Origin: Puccinia triticina
Taxonomy: Eukaryota; Basidiomycota; Pucciniomycetes; Pucciniales; Pucciniaceae
Direction: 5' to 3'
Assembly (NCBI RefSeq): GCF_026914185.1
Contig: NC_070565.1
Location: 186,001 to 250,000, forward strand
DNA: 64,000 nucleotides
Position numbers and translations under genes: made by a program. The notes beneath the pieces are model-generated. The model was not told the origin of the DNA and made no database searches. It saw nothing but the letters and a program-made list of their open reading frames with translations. Positions 32,930 to 44,566 of the stretch are shown here, one piece after another (the stretch's first letter is position 1; every line of letters starts with the position of its first letter).

Positions 32930-35900
32930 CTCTGGTGCTGGGAGCTGGGTGAGCAGGGTAAATGTTTGGTGGGCAGAGATGGCTGTACATATTAGTGCGG
33001 TTGGTGGAGCTGGGTGAGCTAGGTTGTCAGCTGGCTACTATGGCAGAGCCACCGTGAAAAATAAAAATATAAAAAGTAGTTTTACATATGAAAGAGACAT
33101 TATTACTCTTACATATGTAAAACTACGCAAAAACATTAAATACATATATAATTAATTAATTACTCAGCTTTATGTAATTAATATGTAAAATATTATAGAA
33201 GATTCTTATTCTACGGGTAAAATAACCTTGGGTACCTCACTTACAAGTACCCTTAATTATTACCCCTTCCTTGTGTAAACTAACTACAGAGTTTACGCAA
33301 GTGCATTGTATGCACATATATATATAACTACATATACTTACAACCATTTTCAGTGACGTAACTGAGGTGTTGTGTACAGTTCAAAAGATAGCTTTATTTG
33401 TTGTGTGGCGCACCCAAGCCCGCGTGTTCTGTTGCCTAGAGCTCAAGCCCGCGCCCATAGTGTACATATATGCATAATGCATAAACTAGCCCGCAACCAA
33501 AGCGCTCAGGCTACCAATAAGTAAGAATGGGCCAGAATACGCCCCAATAACAATATTACATGTGTTATAGGGCTTGTACACATGTAATTAATCACCAAAC
33601 AAGATGTAATTACCACATCATTCAATATGAAAACATTCTAGACTGAAAAGAGCTCTTGCAGCGTGCACAGGAGACACTAGAAAGCGCCCCAGCTTCTCCC
33701 AAGCCTCACTACACGTAAATTACAACTGTAGTAAATATGTAGAAGGGGTCAAATGAACTGGAGCAATCAATGAGCGCCTCCAGAACATGTATAAAGCACT
33801 GCTTACACGTGTACAAGTACACAGAAGCCAGTTCTAGTACCTTCTGTGGCACATTTCCACGGAAATGAGCGTCACAGAACCCCCAAACCAGCCCCCATGA
33901 CGTGGAAGGCATGTGTAAAATCACGCAGAACCTCTGTAAATGATCCTTGGCAACCCTTGTATCCAAGCCCCAAGGTTCCACGACCCACAGCGCCTTCTAG
34001 CGCAACCAAATTGCCTCAGAATGCGCCCACAAGTGTCCCCATGTCCCCTGGGCGCCCCTGGAGGCCTGCCTAGGCTATAAAAAGGGCCCTTTATCCGACC
34101 AAAAAGAGATTCCCCAGCTTTACATTACCTACTAGAATTTTACCCGCCTTCAACAGCCTCATTAGCCTGTGATTTGCCAGGTAAAATACCTACTTTCGTG
34201 ATTTTTAGCCCCAATTTCCGCCCTGAAGCTGTCCAGTAACCACCCTGCCCTCAAGATTACCTCTTCTGAGCGCCTCCAACTGCCCAACTTCACGCCTGAA
34301 GAACCTCAAGTGCCCCTAGGGTCTTATACTAGTAAGTTTAAGCCCCTTCTCTTGAGATTCTCCGCTATTTCTTTCTGGGATTTGAAACACCCCTGTTTAC
34401 AGGCCCCAGTTCTTCATTCTAGAGGGATTAAACACCCCTGATTTATCAGGCCCCTCTTAAAATTACATATATTCATTTTATTACGTCAAATTGGCCCAAA
34501 TTGGCCCAAATTGCCTTATTCTTACGCCTTAATTCCCAACAATTACGTTGGAATTAACCCTTATAACCTTGTCTTAGAGTTTTATAACTCTAATCTTTTG
34601 CTTTGCACCACGTGTAGCTAGAAGGATAATATCCTTGGCATCACGTAGGCTGACATAGGTATATTTGTGGCCCAGGGAGCTGGGAGCTGGGTGTAGTGGT
34701 GGGGTTGGTAGAGCTGGGTGAGCCAGGTATACATGTGGTCCGGGGAGTTGAATGAGCTCGTTGTGGCACTGGTGGGTTTGGTGGAGCTGTGTGAGATGGG
34801 TATATGTGTGGTCCTGGGAGCTGGCAGAGCTGGGTGTTGTGGTGGGGTTGGTGGAGCTGGGTGAGCTGGGTATATGTGTGATCCCCGGAGCTGGCGGAGC
34901 TGGGTATATGTGTGGTCCCGGGAGCTGGCGGAGCTGGGTGAGCTGTGTATATGTGTGGCCCAGGGAGCTGGGGGAGCTGGGGGAGCTGGGGCTAGTGGTG
35001 GAGTTGGTGGAGCTGGTAAGCTGGATATATGTGTGCTCCTGGGAGCTGGCAGAGCTGGGTGTTGTGGTGGGGTTGGTGGAGCTGGTAAGCTGGATATATG
35101 TGTGCTCCTGGGAGCTGGCAGAGCTGGGTGTTGTGGTGGGGTTGGTGGAGCTGGGTGAGCTGCGTATATATGTGTGGTCCTGGGAGCTGGCGGAGCTGGG
35201 TGTTATGGTGGGGTTGTTAAAGCTGGGTGAGCTGGATATATGTGTGGTCCGGGAAGCTGCGTGAGCTGGGTGAGCTGGGTAAATGTGTGGCCCAGGGAGC
35301 TGGAGGAGCTGGGTGTGGTGATGGGGTTGGTGGAGCTGGGTGAGCTAGGTATATTTGTGGCCCAGGGAGCTGGGTGAGCTGGTTGTGCTGGGGTTGGTGG
35401 AGCTGGGTGAGCTGGATATATGTGTGGTCCTGGGAGCTGGCAGAGCTGGGTGTTGTGGTGGGGTAGGTGGATCTGGGTGAGCTAGGTATATATGTGGTCC
35501 GGGAAGCTGCGTGAGCTGGGTGAGCTGGTTGTGGCATTGGTGGAGCTGGGTGAGCTGGATATATGTGTGGTCCTGGGAGCTGGCGGAGCTGGGTGAGCTG
35601 GGTAAATGTGTGGCCCAGGGAGCTGGGGGAGCTGGGTGTGGTGGTGGGGTTGGTGGAGCTGGGTGAGCTAGGTATATGTGTGGCCCAGGGAGCTGGGGGA
35701 TCTGGTTGTGGTGGGGTTGGTGGAGCTGGGTGAGCTGGGTATATATGTGGTCCGGGAAGCTGCGTGAGCTGGGTGAGCTGGTTGTGGTGGGATTGGTGGA
35801 GCTGGGTGAGCTGGATATATGTGTGGTCCTGGGAGCTGGCGAAGCTGGGTGAGCTGGGTAAATGTGTGGCCCAGGGAGCTGGGGGAGCTGGGGGTGTTGG

Positions 35901-36225
35901 TGGGGTTGGTGGAGCTGGGTGAGCTGGGTATATGTGTGGCCCAGGGAGCTGGGAGAGCTGGGTGTAGTGGTGGGGTTGGTGGAGCTGGGTGAGCTGGGAA
36001 TATATGTGGTCTGGGGGGCTGGGTGAGCAGGTTGTAGTGGAGCTGGGGGAGCTGGGTATATGTGTGGTCTGGGGAGCTGGGGGAGCTGGATATATGTGTA
36101 GTGTGGGGAGCTAGGTGAGCTGGGTGGTGGACAGAGCTGGGGGAGCTGGGTGGTGGACAGAGCTGGGGGAGCTGGGTGAAGCTGTGTGGTTGAAGGAGCT
36201 GGGTGAGCTGACTAATTGGATTTCA
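32930..36225. repeat. right GAGCTGGGTGAGCTGG minisatellite, interrupted
   Basis: Inverted counterpart of the left array. Weak units start near 32930-33030, are interrupted by about 1.6 kb of other sequence (33050-34650), and the dense array runs from about 34660 to 36225 with cores GGAGCTGGGTGAGCTGG and spacer TATATGTGTGGTCC. Long Gly/Val/Leu/Trp-rich frames here are artefacts of the repeat. Confidence 0.88.
33045..34655 (+). repeat. LTR-like insertion in the right minisatellite
   Basis: About 1.6 kb unlike the surrounding array. It contains GGCTATAAAAAGGGCCC (TATA box about 34073-34082), followed by pyrimidine-rich sequence, and it may run from TGGCAGAGCC near 33039 to GGCTGACA near 34655, giving TG...CA ends. 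I found no convincing 5-bp target duplication. A solo LTR is the best guess; no coding frame resembles a TE protein. Confidence 0.4.
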
Positions 36226-36388
36226 TCTGCCTGGCTCTCCTGTGACTGTGGAGAGCTGGCCCCCACAGCTCTGGGGGCCATTCAGTTTGAAACCGTCAAT
36301 AAGGAGAGCTGGCCCCCTCAGCTCTGGGCGCTATACGGTCCCAAACCAATGATATGACCATATTTTCTTCGGTTTGGGACCGAAGAAT
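36225..36388. repeat. right terminal inverted repeat of the giant element (hairpin part)
   Basis: Contains GAGAGCTGGCCCCC, GCTCTGGGGGCC, a second GAGAGCTGGCCCCCTCAGCTC, CGGTCCCAAACC, and the terminal CTTCGGTTTGGGACCGAAG hairpin. It is the inverse of 16165-16335. Confidence 0.8.
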
Positions 36389-37160
36389 TGGAGTGACACA
36401 GGTGCAAGTGTCCATGTGTGAATGGAGTTAGCCAAATATGGCGTGCGTGGGAGGCGGGCGGAGGATATCTTTTAGTTCTCTTCCTTTTCTCTGTAAAACC
36501 ACAGTGGGGGAGGGAGGATTCTGCATCATACTCCCCACAGACTCTCTTTATTACGGTTTTACTTTACTTTGCAGATTGTTGTGCTTCTTTTACTCTGCAT
36601 AATTTGCGGAGCGGAGTTTTTACGTTACAGACTTGCTTTATGTGTTACAGTTGTGCTTGCTTTACAACTGTTTTCTTGCGGTTTTTGCGGGTTATCTTGA
36701 GTATTGAGTCTGGCAGGAGGGGGGTCGTTTGGTGAGTGGCAGGAGGAGTGGGAGTGGGTCCGAGTTGGTTGGAGCGATCTCCCATGAATGATCTGTTTGT
36801 TTCTCACAACATGTACCCGTGATTTCAACAGAACACAAACTGTGGTGATTCCAATGGACCCTGTGAATCTGACTGATCAGTGATCACTGACCGCCATGAT
36901 TACAACAATTCAGCCACCTCCCGTGATTTTGACTGACCTGATCAGCCATCCTTGCTCCCCCCAGAATACCCATGTGCCTCTGAGTCCAAATTCAATTCAA
37001 TTTTAATCATCAGAGTAAACACCACAGACACACATCAATATAGTAACTCACTCCAACACCATTGAATAATACTGAAAAATTTCAATATGGCGGAAATACC
37101 TGGTGAGGCTTTTCTGAAAATTCTGTGCAGGCAAGTGCAGGCAAGCACTGATTGATCTCA
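36389..37160. other. non-coding DNA between the giant element and the Plavaka element
   Basis: No gene recognised. T-rich and GC-rich stretches near 36530-36700 resemble LTR leader sequence, but no ends are visible. Confidence 0.3.
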
Positions 37161-40100
37161 AGTTGATTGCAGGGTTCACCATGTTTTTAGATGCATATGG
37201 TGCTCCAAGCTACCAATTTGATTACTGTCATGGCCGCAGAATGAAATTTGTGGATGAGCACTTAAGCTCGGCGGCCCACCTGAATGCTGTCCGTCAAAAT
37301 GTGATGATGAACCAATTAAATATAAGGCAGCCAGAGATGGTAAACACTGGTCCGGCGGTACATCATGGGCCTTCACATATGGATTGGGACCATTCCTGGC
37401 CTGCCCAGGATTCATTCAACACTGAAATTCAATTCCCGGAGACAATGCAGCCTGATTACAACATCAGGGATGATGATGATGTTGGTTTTGGCTCAGAATC
37501 TTCAGGGGTTCACCATCCCCTGTCTGATTATTCTGAAGAATTTCTATCTTGGGAGATGTTTGGAGATTCAATAATTGCACAGCAGGCAGAAGCACAAAAT
37601 ACCCCCCAAGTGGGTGGAAGTCCAGCAGTGGATTGGGATCCTTTCAAAAGTGAAGAGGTATGACCAATTAATTGTGCATGGTGTTGCTTCATAGGTCTCA
37701 TTGAATTGCTCAATCTGACTTTACAGGATTTCATGGCATGCCTTATTATGGGATATTTGCACAATCTCATTTCACGTGTGACATACCTCCAACTCAGGAT
37801 TGTCCTTAAGATGAAGAAGTTGGTTCTGCCATATTGGGATGTGGTACTCAAAGCAAGAGAGAGAACAAGAGCCCTGCTGAATTTTGTCAATCAGGAGTCC
37901 ATCAGCGTGTGGGATAATAAGATATTCACCATTAGTGTAAAAGGAATCTTGACCAATGTGTGTGATTAAATATCATTGAAATACCTGATTATTATGCTGA
38001 AATAATGTTTTCCCTTTTATAGGAATTGTTGAATCCGTACGTAACCAAGCATCTGGAGTTTTATCCACATGTCCCATGTGGGGATCCAATTGATGGAATT
38101 TGTCAGAGCTTCAAGTGGAGAGAAGATCTACTGTGGGATGTTTGGGTACAGATGGTCTACAATGGACCAAAGCATTATTACATATATGAGCCCACACAGC
38201 TGAAATCTGGCGATGTTGTGATCCCCACTTATTTTTACAAGGCTAAGGGGAAATTATATGCAAAATGTTGCGTTCCTGAATATGAGCCCAATGGAACAGG
38301 AGAAGAATTTGATATCATTATTCCAGCACATGTTAAATTTAATGACACTGATAACCAGCGGGTTGTGGATATATTGGATTTTGACAAGGTCTATTCCAAA
38401 ATATCTGAAATTGTTGCGGAAGATGGTAGAAAGTTGCCAATAAAATGTGGCAAGAATCTGTATGGTGAGTAAATCATTCATCATCACAAGTATGAGATGC
38501 CAATTTGAACCATTTTATCTATGACTGATTTCTATTTATAGAAGAAGACAAGAGTGGTCAAAAATTACCAATTGATCTTCCTAACCCAGTCCAATCAGGA
38601 ATACAATTTTCAATTTGTGGCAACCTCCAATGTGGCTAGTTGTTTGGAGTTAGCAGACCCAATCATTGAGGAAATTAAGTAAGTTTTTTCACTATTAAAA
38701 GTTCTCATTGTACACAATGTTAACATTAGGTCATTTAATTAATATTTCTACCAGTGATATGAGGGTGAATGGGCATTTTGCTTATGATAGCCTACTGAAT
38801 CAGAAGGTACTTATCATGAGTATTGTCTTAGTTGCTCTTGGAGATTCACCAATGCATGCTGAGATGACCAGCACATCAATGCCTGCAAATGCCAATAGCC
38901 CATGCTGTATGTGTCAACTGTCTGTGGCAAAGAAGGAGGATAAATCATTGGTGGATTATGTGAAAGATTTTTTGGGATTGACCACAGGGGGCAATGTGGT
39001 AAGTAAATCAGCAAATGGAATTGCAGTATTGTTATTTTATATCTGACTATTGATTTGCCTTCAAGCCCCCCCCCCCCCCCCCCTCCAAGGCAGTGGGGAG
39101 AGACAATCTCCAAAACGAAAAAGTTTTGGAAAGAATCCAAAACAGAGGCCAAGACTGAATATGACAGGAAAACCAAGGAAAATGGGCTCAAAGACAACAT
39201 AAATGTAGAATTTGTTGAAAGGTACCACCAGAGGAATAAGCCAGGTCAAAAAAAAGAGATATGAGCAATCAAAAAATCTTGTTCAGACCGGCTATTCAAC
39301 CGTTTCTAAACTTTGAAGGGTGAGTCCTACTGATCAAAATGATATTTTCTTCACACTGATAAAATAAAATACAATCCATAAAAAAGTTTTGATGGGTGCA
39401 AAGATACACCAGTAGAGATCTTGCATGTATTGCAGCTAGAAATTATCCAATAACTTCTGCGTAACTTCATGGATGGCCTTAGTGAGGGAGACAGAAGGAC
39501 AGTAGAAGGAAATTGGAAGTCTTTAAACAAAGATGCACTCAATATTCCCTCCTTAAGAGCAGTTTTCATGGTCACCAACTACAACAGTTTCATTGGAAAA
39601 CACATGAAAATAGTTATTCAAGCCGCCCCGTTTGTATTCTTTGCATTCATGAACAGACAGCAGGAGGATCTATGGATGTCCATGTGACTTGTGTACATTT
39701 GTTTACCAAAAAAAATTGACAACCCGGAAAAATACATTGAAGATATTCAAAAAAACATTTATATATTCTTGTATCATGTGTTGAGCATGACTGCTCAGTG
39801 GGTCAATAAATCAAAATTCCATATGCTCCTCCATCTACCAGAATCAGTCAGGAGGTTTGGCCCGCCTAGCTTGTTTTCATCTGAAAAATTTGAATCTTAC
39901 AATGGTATAATGAGGAATTCTTCAATTCGTTCAAATAGTCAAGCCCCAGGAAAGGACATAGCAAACACTTTCTCCAATTATCAAGCAATGCAACTTATCT
40001 TATCCAGAGTTTTTCTCTACAATCACACAAAAAACTACCATTTCAGGCCTTCAAAACATTTCACAGATGTATTCAAATTCAACAAGGAAGTACAAAAACT

Positions 40101-40779
40101 CATGGGAATAGACCTTTCTGAACCAATAAGATATCCAATATTGTACAATGGTGTGGTGGCCACTGCCCGGAGAGAATGGAGTTATCCCACCAAGGTTCCT
40201 GTTGGAAAATCACCCCTCAACAAAGTAGATATTGGTTTCAAGTATTAAAACAGATGAACATGATATAGTTCAGAAAGGAAGCTTTGTCTTGGTGAGTTTG
40301 GATTTTGTAGTATGAAGGTGTCAAACACATATTTATGAAACCAGCGCCACATGTAGATAGCTAGGCGCAAGATGTACCCAATTGTTGCATGTGTGGCATC
40401 AATTTGGCAAGCAGCACATTCATCCCAAAAATTTTACATATAACTAAAAGCTTACCAGTCTGTTGGGGTCAATGCATTTTATCAAATGCGGGAATACAGA
40501 GACACAAATAAATTTATTTACGCAAGAGCTGAGGTGAGGGAACCAATATGAGTGTTCTTGAAATCAAATATTGTACACAACTGAGCAAACTATGTTTTCT
40601 CAAAGAATTTGATTTGTTGCCTCAATTTCCAACATAACTGCCATGATGCCCTGTGTCAGGTGACCCTTGAGAAACCAGCCAGAGTAGGTAGACAAGAAGG
40701 CCAGACCTCTAAATATGTTTTCAATCATCAGCACAGTTCAAATGACGGCTACATCCTCAATGCCTGCTCATTAAGATCA

Positions 40780-40784
40780 ATAAT
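40780..40784. repeat. left target-site duplication of the gypsy element
   Basis: ATAAT, repeated at 45097-45101. Confidence 0.93.
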
Positions 40785-41473
40785 TGTCAGCCATCTGCTA
40801 ACGCAGTCAGCACAGAGACTGACAAACTGCGGGCCGCCACAGAAGATGGCGACCCTGCCACCGGCGGCTCTGTAGCTACCGGGGTTTGGATCCGGCTGGG
40901 AACAGAAGCCGTGGAGGATGACTCTCAGGAACACTGTACCTGAGCCAATGTCGCGAGTGAACATACCCACTGGGTAGGTTCTAAGGAACTTCTCACGAAG
41001 TTCTCTGAATGACGACCCGTAGTCCGCAAACCACAAGCCAACCAGCTAAAGGCTGGGTATAAAGCATGAGGGATCTCCGCACATAGGATGGTCCCCCAGA
41101 TCATTATTAGTTACCAGGCCCGCTTATTTGTTGCATCGAAGATACAACGATTGGGGCGCTTACTTTCTGATCCACCTTCCCCCACCTTTACACTTCTGAC
41201 TCCGCTCTCGACCTCGACTTACCCGAATTACGTAAGTCTAGGTTTTCTTCCTTTTCTCTCTCTCTGTCCTAGAAAGGACTCTCTCTTGAATCTCTTAGAT
41301 TCCGGTTGTATTCGCTCAACCAGCCCCTCCAGACGGAGGCGCGGCTTTTCTCCTTGTGCTACGGCCAAGTCGAGCACCGACAGACAGTCGTGACAGCTGA
41401 GATCAGCCGTCAAACCTTGATTATATCAAAGGTTTCATTCAGTGCGTTGCCACTATAGAGGCACGCCCTGACA
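40785..41473 (+). repeat. 5' LTR of the gypsy element
   Basis: 689 bp, TGTCAG...CTGACA. Differs from the 3' LTR at seven sites; six are C/T or G/A changes at CpG. Confidence 0.96.
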
Positions 41474-41493
41474 TTTGGGGGCCTCATCGGGAA
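41474..41493 (+). promoter_or_regulatory. probable primer-binding site of the gypsy element
   Basis: TTTGGGGGCCTCATCGGGAA directly follows the 5' LTR. It resembles a tRNA-Pro-type site (TGGGGGCTCGTCCGGGA) with several differences; the tRNA is a guess. Confidence 0.5.
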
Positions 41494-41590
41494 ATTTTTT
41501 TTCCTGAGCCTGTGTCTTTTCAGAAGCACTTACCAGTGCGACTTCATTTTTTCTAGAACTCAATTCGACGACTCGAATTTCATTCGCTCA

Positions 41591-41806
41591 CACTGCCAGT
41601 ATATTTGGCTGGGATGAAGTCATCCCAGTTTAACTGGGATGCACTCAACCAATTTAAAACAGGTTGATCCCAGCCAATGAAATATAAAACCAAGGGGGGT
41701 ACCTTGGATTTATATTCCATCAGTTGAGATCAACCAAGTTTAAATTGGTTGAGTGCATCCCAGTTTAACTGGGATAACCTCAACCCAGCCAAATATGCTG
41801 GCAGTG
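41591..41806. mobile_element. CACTG-ended MITE nested in the gypsy element, 216 bp
   Basis: Ends CACTGCCAGTATATTTGGC and, inverted, CACTGCCAGCATATTTGGC. Inverted similarity runs for about 65 bp (ATCCCAGTTTAACTGGGATG on both arms). TCA at 41588-41590 and 41807-41809 is the 3-bp target duplication. The CACTG termini and 3-bp target fit the CACTA/Plavaka group. No coding capacity. Confidence 0.93.
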
Positions 41807-41995
41807 TCAAACGTTTCTTGCCCTACGGTATCCAACAGTAAGTAAGCGTTTGCCATTGTATTTGGAAGGTTCAACGTTTGAGCTGAGAGGCCGCTCCTTT
41901 ACCAGTGTCATCAAGGCAGATGTCTCTCCATAGTTTCTTTCAATCCAATAGACCTTGTCAAACGGCTGCTGCCAGCGGGAAAAAAGGTCCACAAG

Positions 41996-44566
41996 ATGGG
42001 GATGAAGATCTCTCTTACTAAATGTTCCTTTGGCTTTTCGGAACTGAAGGCCCTGGGCCACATTGTTAATGGTCTGTCTCTTGGCATTGACCAGCACCGG
42101 GTTGCCGCGGTGCTCCTGAAGCCTATCCCAGTAACAGTAAAGGAATTACAATCGTTCCTTGGTTTTGCCGGCTATTATCGGCTACATATTAAGGATTTTA
42201 ACCTCATGGCGTCTTGCCTGTATAAGATATGTAGCCCAAATGTTGCGTTTGAAATGACGCTGGAGCGCATTGAGGCCTATAAAGCTCTTTGGGTAGCGCT
42301 TACTACGGCTCCATTGCTCTTTCACCCGGACCCGTCCCGTCCATTTTTGCTTTATGTTGATGCGTGCATGGAAGGCATCGGGGCTGCGCTGCATCAGATT
42401 CAGATTGTTGGGGACAAGGAGCAGGAGGGCCCCATTTGTTTCATTTCGCGGCAGCTGAAGGATTCCGAAAGGAAGTACGGGGCTTCCCAACTGGAGTGCC
42501 TCTGCCTCGTTTGGGCGTTGGAAAAGCTGTACTACTACTTGGATGGCTGCGTGTTCACCGTCATTACAGACTGTGTGGCGCTAAAGTCCTTGTTAAATAT
42601 GAAGACGCCGAGCAGGCATATGATGCGCTGGCAGATATCAATCCAGGAGTGGCGTGGCTCCATGACCATTGTCCACCGGGACGGCTTGATTCACAAGAAT
42701 GTGGATGGCTTGTCCCGTTGGGCCCTGCCAAACAACGAAGATAACCCGGCCGCCGACAAGGAAGACACTCCGCGAGAGGTGCCCATAATGGCAATCAGTG
42801 TCAGCGGTTTGGCAACGGAGTTCTGGGATTCGGTGGAGCGGAGCTATGACAGTAACCCCAACACGGCTGCCTTAGTGGGTATTCTCAGATCCAAGCACTC
42901 TCAACCCAACCTGGTGGCGCGGCTGGAGGAACCGTGGGCAGCCAATTTTTCGGCAGGCCGTTTCCTGCTTTTGGATGGTCTGCTGTATCACCGTACGGGT
43001 AATCACTGCGCGCTCGTGCTCGTTGACGAGGATCATATTAGTACTATGCTCCACGAGTGTCATGATAACGTGGCCGCGGGACATTTCTCTAAGGACCGTA
43101 CGGTCGAGCGGCTCCGGGTACTGGCTTGGTGGCCTGGGTGGACCGCTCGGGTGGAGCAATACTGCTCCAGTTGCGACCGTTGCCAAAAAGCCAACCGCGC
43201 GACTGGAAAGCGGTTTGGACTTTTGCAAGCTATTGAGGAGCCCAAACAGCGTTGGGAGGTGATCAATATGGACTTCGTCACCGCGCTCCCACCGGGGGGA
43301 AAAGACAGCTTTAATGCTGTTCTAGTGGTGGTGGATCGCTTCTCCAAACGCGCCCGTTTCCTCCCTTGCTATAAAGATAATACGGTGTTGGATATCGCGC
43401 TGATCTTCTGGAATTCTATTGTTCACGACGTCGGTTGCCCTAGGGTCATTATCACGGATCGTGACCCTAAGTTTACCTCTGAGTTTTGGCAGAGTTTATT
43501 TCAGCTGATGGGGACGAAACTTTCGTTCTCTACTGCATATCATCCCCAGACTGACGGTCTGGCCGAGCGTATGATCCAGACGCTCGAGAATATGGTGCGC
43601 CGCTATTGCGCTTTTGGATTGCGGTTCAAAGATAACGAAGGCTATACCCATGACTGGGTTTCCCTTTTGCCAGCGCTGGAGCATGCCTACAACTCCAGCG
43701 TTCATTCAAGCACTGGGAAGACCCCGTTTGAACTTGAACGGGTCTGTATCCCTCACATGCCACGCAATCTAGTGCTGAGCAAGGCTGTAACCCTACACCC
43801 GTCAGCCGAACGGTTTCAAGATATGATGGTGCGGGCGGAGGCGCAAGCAAGCGCTTGCCTGGCGGATGCGGTTGCATATAATAAGGAGCGGTGGGATAAG
43901 ACGCACCAGGACCACGACATTAGAGTTGGTGATTGGGTGCTGGTTTCCACTGTGAATTTCCAGAATTTGGGCGGAAATAGGAAACTAAAGGACGCGTTTG
44001 TGGGGCCATTTTTTGTGAAAGCCTTGCATGGGAGGAACGCAGTTGAGGTGATATTAACAGAGGGGTTTGACCTTAAGCACCCCACCTTTCCGGTGAGCCT
44101 GCTCAAGAAGTATGTTGTTGACGATCATCGACCTTTGCCCCCTCCCCCGGTGGTGCCGGACTTGATGCCGGAGCACACCGATGACAAGGTGGCGTTCCGC
44201 ATTCTGGACAAAAAACTTACGCGTGTCCAAGGGCAGGACTCTTGCCTCTATCTGACTCGGTTCAAGGGGCTTTGCGCCGACCATGATAAATGGCTACCAA
44301 AGGAGGCTATCCAGAACGCTGAAGTTCTGTTGCGCAAGTTTCGCGCTTCTAAGCGCCGCAACCCGGGCACAACTCCTATCAGAGCCGTGCTTTTTTGGGG
44401 GGGCGAGTGTCAGCCATCTGCTAACGCAGTCAGCACAGAGACTGACAAACTGCGGGCCGCCACAGAAGATGGCGACCCTGCCACCGGCGGCTCTGTAGCT
44501 ACCGGGGTTTGGATCCGGCTGGGAACAGAAGCTGTGGAGGATGACTCTCAGGAACACTGTACCTGA
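41996..44566 (+). CDS. gypsy pol remnant: RT tail, RNase H, integrase, chromodomain (856 aa)
   Basis: Open from 41996 to the stop at 44566 inside the 3' LTR. Order: RT tail (ISLTKCSFGFSELKALGHIV, then ELQSFLGFAGYYR), RNase H (FLLYVDACMEGIGAALHQ; FISRQLKDSERKYGASQLEC; ITDCVALKSLL), HHCC zinc finger of integrase (HECHDNVAAGHF; CSSCDRCQKANR), integrase core with all acidic residues (INMDFVTALPPGG; ITDRDPKFTSEFW; HPQTDGLAERMIQTLEN), and a C-terminal chromodomain-like segment (RILDKKLTRVQGQDSCLYL, WLPKEAIQNAE) that in this family targets integration to heterochromatin. The RT catalytic YxDD and everything upstream are missing, so the start at 41996 is simply the first ATG after the deletion and not a natural start. 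Confidence 0.92.
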   Translation: MGMKISLTKCSFGFSELKALGHIVNGLSLGIDQHRVAAVLLKPIPVTVKELQSFLGFAGYYRLHIKDFNLMASCLYKICSPNVAFEMTLERIEAYKALWVALTTAPLLFHPDPSRPFLLYVDACMEGIGAALHQIQIVGDKEQEGPICFISRQLKDSERKYGASQLECLCLVWALEKLYYYLDGCVFTVITDCVALKSLLNMKTPSRHMMRWQISIQEWRGSMTIVHRDGLIHKNVDGLSRWALPNNEDNPAADKEDTPREVPIMAISVSGLATEFWDSVERSYDSNPNTAALVGILRSKHSQPNLVARLEEPWAANFSAGRFLLLDGLLYHRTGNHCALVLVDEDHISTMLHECHDNVAAGHFSKDRTVERLRVLAWWPGWTARVEQYCSSCDRCQKANRATGKRFGLLQAIEEPKQRWEVINMDFVTALPPGGKDSFNAVLVVVDRFSKRARFLPCYKDNTVLDIALIFWNSIVHDVGCPRVIITDRDPKFTSEFWQSLFQLMGTKLSFSTAYHPQTDGLAERMIQTLENMVRRYCAFGLRFKDNEGYTHDWVSLLPALEHAYNSSVHSSTGKTPFELERVCIPHMPRNLVLSKAVTLHPSAERFQDMMVRAEAQASACLADAVAYNKERWDKTHQDHDIRVGDWVLVSTVNFQNLGGNRKLKDAFVGPFFVKALHGRNAVEVILTEGFDLKHPTFPVSLLKKYVVDDHRPLPPPPVVPDLMPEHTDDKVAFRILDKKLTRVQGQDSCLYLTRFKGLCADHDKWLPKEAIQNAEVLLRKFRASKRRNPGTTPIRAVLFWGGECQPSANAVSTETDKLRAATEDGDPATGGSVATGVWIRLGTEAVEDDSQEHCT

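Larger units (their letters stand above)
16165..36388 (+). mobile_element. putative giant KDZ transposon (about 20.2 kb) with cargo
   Basis: The two ends are inverted copies of one architecture. Left: ATTCTTCGGTCCCAAACC at 16165, a second TTTGGTTTGCGACCGTA hairpin arm, CAGAGCTGAGGGGGCCAGCTC, then a CAGCTCACC minisatellite to about 18340. Right, read inward from 36388: ATTCTTCGGTCCCAAACC, the same GGTTTGGGACCGTATAG arm, CAGAGCTGAGGGGGCCAGCTC, a second CAGAGCTG copy, then the same minisatellite. Between them lie a KDZ transposase (26683-30265), a TET/JBP-like dioxygenase (20827-22608), an RGG-box gene and captured gene fragments. I could not fix a target-site duplication, so the outer limits could be a few bases off. 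That the cargo belongs to one mobile unit is inferred from this layout. Confidence 0.7.

Noticed and set aside
34752..35264. 170-aa Leu/Val/Trp/Gly-rich ORF
   Set aside because: Lies entirely within the right minisatellite; composition follows the repeat unit.
16147..36394. TGGAGT near both ends as a target duplication of the giant element
   Set aside because: The left copy is 12 bp away from the inverted repeat while the right copy abuts it; the match is short and could be chance.
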